Assembly: GCA_948470475.1 (NCBI GenBank)
Contig: OX419342.1
Location: forward strand, 8,551,835 to 8,615,834
DNA: 64,000 bases
Source of the DNA: Galaxea fascicularis
Lineage: Eukaryota; Cnidaria; Anthozoa; Scleractinia; Euphylliidae
Direction of reading: 5' to 3'
Shown here: piece after piece, positions 33,180-43,747 of the stretch
How the letters are laid out: each line of letters opens with the position of its first letter
Numbering within the stretch: the stretch's first letter is position 1
The notes under the pieces: model-generated
Databases searched by the model: none
Told to the model about the DNA's origin: nothing
What the model saw: only the letters and a program-made list of their open reading frames with translations
Position numbers and translations under genes: made by a program

Positions 33180-33318
33180 TGTACAATTCACAGAGTTGTT
33201 CAACAACAACAACAACAACACACTTTATTCAAAATGGCGATCCGTCTAAGCACATGGTCCCCAGCATGCAATGCGCAAGGCTGGAACTATCAAGGGTAGA
33301 GATTGGCCTGACCCTACA
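33180..33318 (-). repeat. Gypsy 5' LTR (139 bp)
   Basis: Direct repeat of 25939-26074, with one extra AAC unit. It starts TG and ends CA. On the element strand it is followed by the primer-binding-like TGGTGGCAGCG at 33179-33169. GCTAT at 33319-33323 is the matching target duplication. Confidence 0.9.
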
Positions 33319-33323
33319 GCTAT

Positions 33324-34150
33324 GTGTATATTGATATTCTCGACCGCGTTCTTTGGAGCCCTGAAAAGGAATGTGTAAAGAACTATAATATGCAACGATG
33401 CCGAAGCCAACAGGATAGCTGTTAAATAAAACGTCATGACCGTAAATTGGCGTTCACTGTGGTGTTTTTTGTACGATGCCCGCTTCTGCACAACATGGGT
33501 CATAGCCTTCTTATGAAGCGAGGAGCTGTGTTTGAGATGTCGGTTGAAAGACGTAAAGAGCATCACCTGTACCACGATTAAAACACTGATATCAGGGTGG
33601 GGTGTATAACTAAGTGTATTTTAAAATAAGTAGTATCATCGATACCAGTAAACTGAAGCATGCAGAAGCTTGTGATGTAAACTAAGCTAACAGTGAGAAA
33701 TCCCAAAACAAGATTTCTGCAGACAATTTCCTTGAACTGGTGGGGGTACGTTATGGCGATGTACTGGCACACCGAGAGTGCCAAAACAATAAGAAACGAA
33801 ACTGTTATCGCTATCGCGGAGACACTTCCACCGATTCTCTGAACCAAGAAATAAATCTCGCTTGGATTATTTGTAAAATCGGCGAGGTCGGCGAAGTAGA
33901 ACGCTGTAAACATTGGCTCTACAGTTAATCCCGTGAGAAGGTCAACAGCAGCAAGGCCGGCGATAAAAAACGTCATTGGAGTGCGGAAACAATGCAGAGG
34001 ATCCCTGTGAAACGCCGTCAAGAGAAGGGCTTTGGAAGCCACGGTTATTGGCGATAAAATGCATAAAAAAATCGCAGAGATCAGCTCTAAATGACGATAA
34101 ACCAGAAATTCAGGCAGAATGTCACTCGAAGAGTTTGCCGTCGAATTCAT
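33324..34150 (-). pseudogene. GPCR TM1-TM6 part with one-base frameshift
   Basis: The first frame runs from 34150 to a stop at 33578, within TM5 (HPTLISVF). The coding sequence continues in the next frame from about 33585 (LIVVQVMLFTSF) through intracellular loop 3 and TM6 (FYLTAILLASASLHIIVLYTFLF) up to the element border at 33319-33323. A run of four T at the junction needs one more T to stay open, so a real deletion or a sequencing error is equally possible. Confidence 0.8.
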
Positions 34151-34609
34151 GACAACTAAATCCGACACGCGCAGTGATAGGATGTATATGCCACTCGATA
34201 TAGATAGTAATCTCCTATGAATTTGAAGTTTCCCACCTCCTTCCCTTTTTGCAGAATTAATCCTAAAGGTAACCTGAAGGAATATCAATGATAACGACTG
34301 TTGTTCTCTTTTGATTGGAGAGAACGAAGGCGGTTATCACCACACGTCGCCTTTCCCTTCCTCAATAAGGTATATTCAGTCCATCTCATCAGTGATAAAC
34401 ACGTACCAACTTGTCAGCCAGTATTAATAGCGGCTGCGGGCTTTCATTTTAACAACGAAGCCAAATGGCTGTCGATCTCCCCTGTCAGTATGCACCTGTG
34501 TTGTCGACGTTGTGGCGCGACCGACTTAAAATATATATGTTGTGCCGCTGGGCGTTAGCCCTAGTAAAGGGTATCAGGGAACCACACGAGGCAAAGAAGA
34601 AATTCTTAT

Positions 34610-34682
34610 GACCTCGGTGGGAATCGAACCCACGACCTCCGGATTAGATCTACCGTTGTTCTGCCGACTAAGCTACGAGGTC
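34610..34682 (-). ncRNA. tRNA-like SINE head (minus copy)
   Basis: 73 nt with a 7-bp acceptor stem (GACCTCG/CGAGGTC), D arm TAGCTTAGTCGGCAGAGC, and T arm GTGGG TTCGATT CCCAC, giving clear A and B boxes for RNA polymerase III. The anticodon stem is mismatched (CGGTA against TCCGG), so it is not a functional tRNA gene. The loop would place TCT (arginine-like). Confidence 0.75.
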
Positions 34683-34895
34683 GGACAGAGAAAGTCGGGG
34701 ACGATTAAGGTGGTGAATCGCGGCGAAGAGAAAGTAAGGGTACATATATATGTTGTGCCGTTAATTTACACTGCAGAGTTAATTCTCTGTTTCACCACTT
34801 GTGTTTATAGTGCTACGCGGCACAACATATATATGTACCCTTACTTTCTCTTCGCCGCGATTCACCACCTTAATCGTCCCCGACTTTCTCTGTCC

Positions 34896-34968
34896 GACCT
34901 CGTAGCTTAGTCGGCAGAGCAACGGTAGATCTAATCCGGAGGTCGTGGGTTCGATTCCCACCGAGGTC
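34896..34968 (+). ncRNA. tRNA-like SINE head (plus copy)
   Basis: The mirror copy of 34610-34682 with the same acceptor, D and T arms and the same broken anticodon stem. It is preceded by about 78 bp of arm sequence and followed by a body that ends at the 13-bp target duplication. Confidence 0.75.
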
Positions 34969-35110
34969 ATAAGAATTTCTTCTTTGCCTCGTGTGGTTCC
35001 CTGATACCCTTTACTAGGGCTAACGCCCAGCGGGTTTTTCATGGGTTTCTCTAGCACTTTAATTTACACTGCAGAGTTAATTCTCTGTTTCACCACTCGA
35101 CTTAAAATAT

Positions 35111-36463
35111 GATTCACCGACTAGATATTGTCCTTGCAGCTCAGATGACAGGTGTTCAAAACACGGCCGAGAAAACACAAATATTGTTCTGACTTCACTT
35201 GCAATTGGATCAAATGACTCTCGATCGAACTATCGGATAGATTTCAGTTGATTTGTGGTTACCAGCATCTATTAGCTCACCAGTTTCTAAAAAGAAAAAT
35301 TACGAAATATGTTTGAATAAAGTCACAAATAAAGATATTTGGGTGATTATGGTACTACCTTTACAGTTTCTCACTAATTGGTGAGATTGAACATAGGCCT
35401 GTAAAAGAGAGCGAAGTTTTAAACTAAACGGCTAGAGAGAAAGTTGACATTATGAAAGCAGCCCTGAAGCAAGAGGAAACATTTTCTTGTGCAGTATCGA
35501 ACCCATAAAATCGTGATTCAATACGGTCAGTTTCTTCAGTTTGACAATTTTAATCGGTTTCGCAATGAATTTTGTCATCACTTATGGAGGCGCAAAAGTG
35601 TCCCGACGAAAGCAGGCCTGAAGCGAGAGGAAACATTTTCTTGTGCAGTATCGAACCCATAAAATCGTGATTCAATACGGTGTTTCTTCAGTTTGACAAA
35701 TCGGTTTCGCAATTAATTTTGTCATGACTTAATGAGGCGCAGAAGTGTCACGACGCACTTTATAGCTACTTCAATCTTAAACAGTGCTGGTCAGCCAAGT
35801 GCCGAATCGAAATCCTCGAAGCTTTTAGTGTTTCATGTGTTTTTCACTCTTATCCGTAATCCAATTTTTTCAATGCTTTTTCGAGAAGCAGCTTAAGTGA
35901 TCGGCTTTCCGACGTTACAAGCGCGCTTTGAAGAGCAGCAGTGAAAACGAAACATCTTTTAGTCTTCTCTAACAAAAGAGAAACCTGCGTCTCATTGTTT
36001 GACAAGAGCTTACCTATGCCTGTAACGTCATTGCACAAGAATAAACATCCTGAACAGCATACAGTTAAAAGTCTCGAACTGAAAAAGTCGGGATCTGTAA
36101 CCGACCCACCGACTCTGAGCTTCGGTGGTGTTTAATAACAAATGACTGATGGTAATGTAAACTGTTTTAGTAGTAAAACGCTGTCCATTTGACAATATAA
36201 AACCTAAAAAAAACATGACAGCTGATATGCGGTAATGGAAATTTTAGAATGAGATGATGAAAACGTATTCATGTGGTTCAAAAGGTGTATTTTTTGGAAT
36301 GGAGAGATTAGATAACAAACCGGCTCTCTTTTTCATCACACCTCTCTCACTGCTGAACGGCAACTGTTTTCATTTAATTACGGATGCGAATAATAAATTA
36401 ATATAATGCTAACAATTTTTAAAGAACGTAACTTTAATTTTAGCATTTAGAATCCCTGTACGG
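35111..36463. other. No gene; tandem duplication inside
   Basis: About 1.35 kb with no supported gene. A 150-bp segment is duplicated in tandem at 35463-35608 and 35617-35756 (both start CCTGAAGC and share GCAGTATCGAACCCATAAAA). Sequence at about 35250-35420 resembles 13530-13770 at low identity, probably an old dispersed repeat. Confidence 0.5.
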
Positions 36464-36521
36464 TGGCCAATTTACATTTATCAACTCTGTTGATAATATG
36501 AAATTTTTGTGTACTGCTTTT

Positions 36522-36555
<34 letters not shown>

Positions 36556-36563
36556 CCCCATTT
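36464..36563 (+). mobile_element. Penelope-like element 3' terminal fragment
   Basis: About 95 bp that match, in inverse orientation, the 3' end of the Penelope element at 6887-6985 (shared CAGTTTCTTTAGAAACTACC and the TTATCAACTCTGTTGATAA region). No coding part. Confidence 0.6.
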
Positions 36564-39500
36564 AACTTAAATTCTGTCTTGATTTCAGTTTCCACGTGTC
36601 TTGAAGTTTCTTGTCCTATACCCACAACTCTGTTAACTCGTTTTTATATTTTGTGGATCAATGTTATTTCCTCAAAGAACCCGTATTTAATTTAGTTCAG
36701 TAAATACGTTGACTGACCAAGGAATTATCATTAAGTTAGTGACAGATCACAAACAAAGTGTTTTTAAATATAACTGAGTCCAAACGATTAAAAACATCAG
36801 AAGGTTGTCGCGCGCGGAGCTCTTATAAGCATCCAATTTCGTTGCTTATGTCTCATATATATATATTAAAAGACGTATTGCCCGGTGTTTCCAAATAAGC
36901 CGGCCAATGCTGCATTGTTCATTGCATTAATGTACTTCTTGCGTGATGGACCCAGTTATTTGCATTTGAAGAAATTTGTTATCTAAGATTTGATAGTGAA
37001 CGCAGAGGCGCCCTCTACTTCAGCCTAGCCTTTGCGTGTTTTTAAATCGAATAGAATAAGCTTTTGGGAATAAATTTACATATACATACCAATCTTTTTG
37101 TGAGTTCTTAACCATCTCAGAATAACCAGTTGATAGACGGTTTTGTTCAGTCAGTTTTGATCAATTCCTTTGAAGACAATACTTGATGGGGTATCCCAGC
37201 GGAAATTATCTGTCCAATGCACTCAGTCAATTTTCTTTCATGTTATTTTGTGGTAACGCTCCATCAAAATAAAGTTCAGAGTCGATAAGTTGAGGCATAG
37301 ATGATGAAAAGTGAACTAGCCATCTTTATACACTACTTTTAGTTTGAATAGACTGAAACAGTGACTCATCGGAGGAGAATCTTGATAATTTTGGGCAACA
37401 AACTGATTGGCAGCAAATCCAAGCCGTAATCCTTGGTATTTGCTGTTAAGTCTTAATGTTTTTATTTCTTTCTTTGGCCTATGCTTTTTTGCCTCTCTAT
37501 TCAAGTGTTGGGCAAAACAGCTTGACGGAAGGGGATCTTTTCTTGCAAAGTGGGCATTGTTCCTTGAATTTGTCGCGCTTATTTAAAGCGCATTTATTGC
37601 ACGGCAACGTTAGCCGTGACGAGTTTTGTACCGAAGAGTTTTGGTATATCTTGTTGAATAAAAATCAGTCAATTTGTAGCAGTTTCTATTTTCAAGACAG
37701 GTTATTTAGCACGAGCTCGATGCTAAGAAAAGTTAAGAAACATTGTTTTTCGGCACTAACCATTTCAGTAAAGTGAGGTTCTGGTTTTTCTCACCGAACT
37801 TTCGTACGGCCTTCTTTGAGAGGAAGAAGAATTTTCAACTCTTTTATCTAATACCACATTGCGAATAAAAGCTGAACTCTTCAAGCCTTCAAAATTATCA
37901 TTTTCACAAAGCCTGGCCGGACGGAATTTCATAACAGCTGAAAATTGTTTTCTCACATGCCATGCATTTAAGATGCCCAAAAAGGCTGCTTTCGACATTT
38001 GCATCTTGTATTTGACAGCTCCTGTCGCAAATTTGACAAAACCAAATTTTGAAACGCATTTCAGGAATAATCACAGATAGTCACGAAATCAGTTACGACT
38101 AAGATATCACAATTATTAGAGAATAAAATTGACATATTTGGTGAAACCACTATACCTTAGTTTAAAACACATTATGCAAACCCAAAACAGCCGGAGTATA
38201 TCAATTTGAAATCGATAAAAGTATTTTTAAATATTCTTAGTAAAAAGGACTTCACGACGAGTCTATTGCTTTCTGTTGGCAAAGGTAGATTTTAAATTGA
38301 CATACAAAAAACACACCGGGTCATAAATGATATAACAACCACAGTGGCTGTGGAGATGACAGATTTTTCTCAGCGGGTTGGTTTTATAACTTCCAACGCG
38401 AAGATCGTGTTTTTAGTGCAACACCTGAAACGCTTCACAATTAAAAACTTTTCTTCTTGAATTTAGTAATACACGTATTGGCTCCTGCTTTCGTTGTTTG
38501 TTTGTTTGTTTTTTTTTTTTCGTTGGTTAAATTTTTATTCTGTTAGTAGTGGCACTCTGGAGTTTAATGACACTAAGAATTTATCGGATTTTAAGACTAC
38601 CTTCGGGACAACAACGATTACAGCCGAACCAAACTGACAATTTCCAGTTTTTCTTGATGAACAATGAGTCACTGGCGATTTACCACGCAAATAGAAATCT
38701 GCTGAAATGTTTAATCAGGTGTTCATGGCTACAGATTTGTTTGTCACGAAATAGAGGAGACTGACTCTTGCGGTCAAGCCAAACTGAGACCTTGTGGCCG
38801 TCATTTTAAAGAGATTTGTTTTGATTTTTAACCGTGGTAGGAGACGCTTAAGACCGAAAAGCTAGTACAACTGGAGAAATAATGACAACTAACAAATAAA
38901 GAAGCTATAGTCAGTTGGGTCATGCAGTCCGAATTTTGGGAGATGAATTTACATTGAGAGTAGCCGAGCTACTTGGCCTTTTTGCTCCTTAGCATGTGCG
39001 ACTGGCATTTTAACCATACAGCCTTTGCTTGTTAAAACTTAATAAAAGTACCGCCGACCTTCTAATCTCGATTTGGCGTGTTAAGACGAATTTCAAAATA
39101 CCTCCCAAGCCGGATGTTAAAGAGAACGCTAGATATATATAGCGTTTTTGTCTCAACACTAGTTCACGGCAACCTTGAGAGGGACTTCACTATACTCGGT
39201 ATTTACTGGTTTGTGCACGCCTACAAAAATTGGTAATTATGGCGCCCGTTCTTTATATAACCCACTATGGTTTCACGAAATTTCGGAAGAAGATCTGTTT
39301 GGACCAATAGACAAGTTTAAGATAGCTACCTGCTTCCCGGAGGAAATGAAACGGTCATCCAGCAAAACATCAATGTGATTCAACTGGGATCATGAAGTGA
39401 ACATGATATTTCGAAAATGTGATCATCTTGGGAAATGTTAATTTTCTCTAAGGTGATTTTTTCGAGGGTGATTGCAAGTAAAAGATAGTGCCAAAATTTC

Positions 39501-39623
39501 GACTTTAAATAACGTTTAAAGAACAGAATGAGTTACATCATTACCGAAATAATAATAATAATAATAATAATAAAGGCAGAAAAATACACTCAACTACATT
39601 TTTTTCTTTGGTTTAATTTTACA
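36564..39623. other. Gene-poor stretch
   Basis: About 3 kb. The open frames at 37456-37776 and 37765-38080 show no known domain. An ATA microsatellite lies at 39549-39572. I see no RNA gene and no bounded element. Confidence 0.4.
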
Positions 39624-39810
39624 TAGACCCTTTGCAAAAATGGCTGCCTTTAAATCATTCTTTTGTTTATATTCAAAACAGCCTCACTAACCTCGTTTTT
39701 GAGACAAATATTCTACTGAAAGGATATGTTATCCCAAGCGAGGTTAGTGAGGCTATTTTAAATATGAACAAAAGAATAATCTAAAGGCAGCCATTTTTGC
39801 AAAGGGTCTA
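39624..39810. mobile_element. MITE with 72-bp inverted ends
   Basis: The left arm starts TAGACCCTTTGCAAAAATGG and the right arm ends with its inverse. The arms match over about 72 bp with about five differences, and the unpaired centre is about 43 bp. Confidence 0.7.
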
Positions 39811-40459
39811 TTACTTAACCTTATCTCCCATAAGCGCCCAGTTTCCCCATTTTCAACACCAACACGTTTTTCTTAGTTAAGTCAGTTTAACTGAAAACTC
39901 TCGAATAGCATTGGCCTCTCAGTCTCGTAAGTGACCACAACCATTTCTTGGAACCAAAAGTTTTAAATTTTCCATTGTTTTTAACTTTTGATATAAAGTG
40001 ACCATTTGTCACGGATATTCCTGTCTTTTTCGGACACTTGAGGTCACTGAGAGAGAGTGGAATGCAGTTTTAAACTACCTTTTGCAATTTAACTAGTGTC
40101 TAAGCGATCAAGACGATCTCGCCATTCCGTGTCAGGTGTTACCTTGGAGATGTTTGCTGATCTACATTTCGGGCGAGAAGACTACCTTAAAGTGAGTAGG
40201 AAAATGTGGAAGAGAATCAAAGCGCTGGAACTGAACTTTACTGCAAATGGTGACCTTAAGAACTAGGATGAATTTTGTGTCAAAAACGTAAACACAAAGA
40301 TACGTATTTTTGTTGTTGTCCGAGGCAAACATTTCTGGATTTGTAGCAAAACCAACGGTCATTTTTAGCGGTTTTAGTGAGTTTATTAGGTGTTAAAACT
40401 CACAACTAAGCGTTTGGCTGGTTACAACCTCGGTTCATTTTAATTTTCAAATTCTTAGA

Positions 40460-40529
40460 GATTTGAAGAGTTTTGCGTGCGACGTTTACCAATACGCAGG
40501 TAAACGTCGCACGCAAAACTCTTCAGATC
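40460..40529. repeat. Short hairpin, 31-bp arms
   Basis: Arms 40460-40490 and 40499-40529 are inverted copies with one or two mismatches and an 8-bp loop. It could be a MITE end pair. Confidence 0.65.
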
Positions 40530-40775
40530 GTTAAAATTCGCCGTTTTCAGCTACAAGAACGACACTACACAACATTTCAGGTGAAAAGACGTTTATTTTG
40601 ATCTTATATGTACATGTAAACCGAAGCATATTACGATAATGTCAACCTTTTCGATATTCCCCATACATTTCAACTAAATTTTTAATACCCAACAGTCACA
40701 CAGTTTGTGTGGGTTCCCTGTGGTTTATCTGTGTCCGCTCCGCAAACACCACCAAGAGCTGTAAATAAATGTGGC

Positions 40776-41110
40776 AATAGGCCATTTCCGAGTTTGTCTG
40801 CCTCCTCTTCAAAGCGAGTCTAAGTGCGAAGTTTTTGTTGTGAAAATTAGTTTTCATTCTTATGTAAAGTAGAACTAATTACCATCACAAAAACTTCGCA
40901 CTTAGACTCGCTTTGAAGAGGAGGCAGACATGAATAGACCATTTCCGAGTTCATGTCTGCCTCCTCTTCAAAGCGAGTCTAAGTGCGAAGTTTTTGTGAT
41001 GGTAATTAGTTCTACTTTACATATGAATGAAAACTAATTTTCATAACAAAAACTTCGCACTTAGACTCGCTTTGAAGAGGAGGCAGACATGAACTCGGAA
41101 ATGGTCTATT
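40776..41110. mobile_element. Palindromic MITE E, copies 2 and 3 in tandem
   Basis: Two copies of the element at 7334-7511 lie head to tail: 40776-40932 (lacking its right tip) and 40933-41110 (178 bp, full). They share an AATAG(G/A)CCATTTCCGAG end. The centres of the two copies are in opposite orientation. Confidence 0.75.
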
Positions 41111-42382
41111 CGGAAATAGCCTATTTACTGCGCTCTCCTAGAGACATGCAAGTCACTCGAGTGACGATACGAAAAATTAAAGTAAACTCTAGAATATCTC
41201 GTAAGTGTCTCTCATACACCACATAGTGACAGTTAGGGTCTTCTACTTAGCCGATACAAGGTCAATAAACTCTCACAATTTTTACGGGCAAATTTGAAAA
41301 AATCAGACGCCATGTTTTTTGACATCTTACTGCGTAATTCCGCGTGCAATACTTGCGCGCAGTACAAGAGCTCGCGCCGTCGCACCATTTTCGACACCAG
41401 CTCGTGTGTGGTCGGCAAAAACTATAGAAAGCCTCCTTAAGAAGGTGATCCACCTATCACTCTTTCTCGTTGAAAGTATTAGGCATCAGTTATTATTATC
41501 ACTTAGTCGGGTATTGCGGCGAAGTTTGAGGGATAAAATGGAGAATGAGGCGGGCCATGAATGTAGTTTAGACCCCTGAAATAAACCAATGAAAAGTGAG
41601 AATTAAACCATCGTACGTAGTAGCGGAACAAAATCGAGAAACCATTCAGGATTGTGAGACTTGCACAACATATTCCCTCCGGCCATTGAACATTGAGATA
41701 TATGTTCTAGATACAATAGTTTTGTGACTTGAAATACTCTGGCAGAGTATTTCAAGTCACAAAACTATTGTATATAGAACATATATTGTTGTGATAGCAT
41801 AAAAGGTCTGATACTTCTTGCTTGTCCACCAAGAAACAACAGTGATATCCCACAAAACGTATGTCGTACAGAACATTAGTTTTAATCTTGTGCTACAAAG
41901 AAAAATGATAGCCCAAACAACTGATACTGCGTTATAGAACATGCATTGTTGTGTTAGCATTAACTACAGTCTGTGACACTCACTGCTTGGTTATCCACCA
42001 AGAAACTACAGGGATACTGATATCCCACAACACTGATATTGCGTTCAATAATTGTTTTAATAAAATGAGTAGCAACAAGATAACAGTCAAAATACTAAGT
42101 GTGATCCTTTTAATTACTGAACAATGGCTAGAAAAGGATACAAAATGATCTTCCTCAAAATACACAACTACAGTTCAAAATTTGATCAGAACTGAAAACA
42201 CGAATTGAACGCACTTCACTAATCCATGATTACTACTAGTATTAACTATTTTATCATAAAAGACATTTCTAATAGAAGAATACTTGAGACAACGAAACAG
42301 AACTGGTGAACTGGTGATTAGTTTCTTGTATGCGCTCTCTTTATCCACCTTCCAGCTTCTAGAAGCAGGGCTTGACTGAGTT
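41111..42382. other. No gene; hairpin and small repeats
   Basis: A perfect-looking hairpin occupies 41698-41786 (44-bp arms starting ATATATGTTCTAGA, one mismatch, one-base loop). A diverged pair of repeats around CCACCAAGAAAC lies at about 41825 and 41995. Overlapping small frames have no domain. Confidence 0.45.
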
Positions 42383-42566
42383 TACCCTGGGTACTAGAGG
42401 CTTTTTTTCTCGTTGGGGGCGACAGAATTGAGCGGCGAAGCCGCGAAAGCGAGTCGCAAAGCGGTGAGAAAAAAACGAGGTCTCTCGCCGACCAGCACTA
42501 TAATAAAATTCGCTCTGACGCTCCTCGCCGCTGGTGAGCGAGAAGACCTCTGGCATTCAGGGTAGA
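42383..42566. mobile_element. GC-rich MITE-like unit
   Basis: The ends TACCCTGGGTACTAGAGGC and CCTCTGGCATTCAGGGTA are roughly inverted, and the interior is unusually rich in GCG and CGA. Target duplication not determined. Confidence 0.45.
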
Positions 42567-43013
42567 TTGAGTTCTTAGCTGCTTAGTAGAAAAACATCGA
42601 CAGTTACAAAAAGAAAGAGCTGGCGCCCTCGAGGAAGCAAAATACGAAACAAGCATGAATCATTGAAGTGAGGTATGCTCTATCTGATATCTATGGATGG
42701 CGGTGATTGGCAATGCAAAACGGCTGTTTATGGCTTGGAGTAGTTTTATACAGAAACGTTCTAATACTGGCTATGGGAAGCAAGAGCATGTGCGAGTATC
42801 GCTATCTGACCTAACTATCTCTTTAAAAACGTTAAATGTCCGGATGCAGTCCACTCCGGAGGAAAGCAAAATTTACCAGTAGGCCAGTCACGTCACTCTA
42901 CAGTTTTGTTTCTTCGATAATTCGCACGGTAGGTTCCAGGGCACCCGGAACAGAAAGATCATAACTTCCTTGCCTTTTCCTCGTTCGGCTAAGTGGTGAT
43001 GCGAGTTTGTGTG

Positions 43014-43190
43014 CTATAAGATAAGATAAGATAAGATAAGATATGATAAGATCAGATCACATCAGATCGAATAATACAAGACAAGATCAGATAAGTTGAG
43101 ATCAGATCAGATCAGATCAGATCAGATCAAATCAGATCAGATCAGATCGAACAAGACAAGACAAGATAAGATGAGATAAGATGAGGTAAG
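43014..43190. repeat. GATAA/GATCA pentanucleotide array
   Basis: About 35 units of a degenerate 5-bp repeat that changes from GATAA to GATCA and back, flanked by poly-T tracts to the right. It lies just downstream of the channel gene's stop codon (43392), on the side of its 3' untranslated region. Confidence 0.85.
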
Positions 43191-43391
43191 ACCTTAATGG
43201 ACATGATTTTTTTACCACTGCTTATGTAGAATTGTTTTTTTTAACAGAAACATAGCTTTCCTTTTTTTTTATCTTCATATTTGCACGATTTTTTCTTCTC
43301 CTTTTACCTTGCATAATTTTTTGGCTTCCCCCCCATCCCCCATCACTTTTTTAATGGTCCATTCCTAAGTTACGATGAGACCTTCAGGAGA

Positions 43392-43747
43392 TTACAACCA
43401 AGAAATAAAATGATCGATGTAACTAAGGCTAACTAGTGATGGTATAAATAATAATAAACTGCTGCCAGTACCAGAGAAAGGCCACGCTGTTGGGTTGCTC
43501 TTTGAGTGCTGCACGCTATTACGCTTAGGAGACCAATCCTGGCGAATATCTCTCGAGCTTAGCATCTCGTAATACTGATTGACTGCCATAGCAGCCTGTT
43601 GGGCACTCTCCTTTTGCGCTCGGATGGCTTGGCATAGCTGGCGCTGGTGCCGTTTTGTGAGGACCTCCACCTTTTTCTTCATGTTGGCCACAAACGTCTC
43701 TACAATTGGATGCAACTCGTTCCTTAGATCTTTACTTTGCATCAAAT
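43392..43747 (-). CDS. Channel gene terminal exon: coiled coil and hydrophobic tail
   Basis: Starts after ttttccttgacag and encodes 117 residues. A long charged helix (ETFVANMKKKVEVLTKRHQR, continuing through AMAVNQYYEML) is likely a coiled coil. A Ser/Asn-rich linker follows, then a hydrophobic C-terminus (SSLLLFIPSLVSLSYI) before the TAA at 43392. Phase 1 in. No AATAAA is obvious on the minus strand in the following 200 bp. Confidence 0.7.

Larger units (their letters stand above)
25939..33318 (-). mobile_element. Ty3/Gypsy LTR retrotransposon with nested insertions
   Basis: A complete element on the minus strand: 5' LTR (33180-33318), primer-binding-like TGGTGGCAGCG directly after it, gag (33152-29149, interrupted twice), pol (29168-26307), an AGGAGGGGAGG polypurine tract at about 26085-26075, and 3' LTR (25939-26074). 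The LTRs differ by two substitutions and one AAC unit, which suggests a fairly recent insertion. Inside gag sit a 398-bp MITE (32629-33026) and a LINE (29626-32340). The interruptions of gag and a deletion in the integrase make this copy non-autonomous. Host: the GPCR gene. Confidence 0.9.
25717..34150 (-). pseudogene. Class A rhodopsin-like GPCR, split by a Gypsy element
   Basis: The minus-strand gene starts at ATG 34150 (extracellular MNSTANSSSD with N-glycosylation sites). It runs through TM1-TM6 to 33324, is interrupted by the Gypsy element plus one GCTAT duplication, and resumes at 25938 with TM7 and the tail, ending at a stop at 25717. TM2 has FIAGLAAVDLLTGL. The DRY position reads QYIAITYPHQF, as in many cnidarian orphan receptors. 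TM7 reads VALDIFIYAWR in place of NPxxY. Removing the element and one duplication rejoins the frame exactly at INIHIA/IRVSD. The two parts total 1049 nt, one short of a multiple of three, matching a single-base frameshift in a T run near 33580. Without the lesions it would be an intronless receptor of about 349 residues. Ligand unknown. Confidence 0.85.
34535..35097. mobile_element. Inverted pair of tRNA-derived SINE units, 13-bp TSD
   Basis: The insertion is flanked by CGACTTAAAATAT at 34522-34534 and 35098-35110. Inside, arms 34545-34760 and 34818-35033 are 216-bp inverted copies that align position for position without gaps. Each arm carries a tRNA-like unit (34610-34682 minus, 34896-34968 plus). 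The 57-bp spacer contains a segment (AATTTACACTGCAGAGTTAA) repeated in direct orientation at about 35061-35097, at the right end. The long duplication is typical of LINE-mobilised SINEs. The pair must have moved as one unit or formed by template switching. Confidence 0.85.

Noticed and set aside
34610..34968. Two functional arginine tRNA genes
   Set aside because: The anticodon stem is mismatched in both copies and the units lie in a transposed palindrome, so they are SINE heads.
34542..35057. Two similar proteins on opposite strands around 34.5-35.0 kb
   Set aside because: They are the two arms of the SINE palindrome read in both directions, not genes.
37456..38080. Three frames at 37.5-38.1 kb as a small gene
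   Set aside because: They lie on both strands with no recognisable domain or consistent splice sites.
43014..43190. CRISPR-like array
   Set aside because: It is a simple pentanucleotide repeat without spacers, in eukaryotic DNA.
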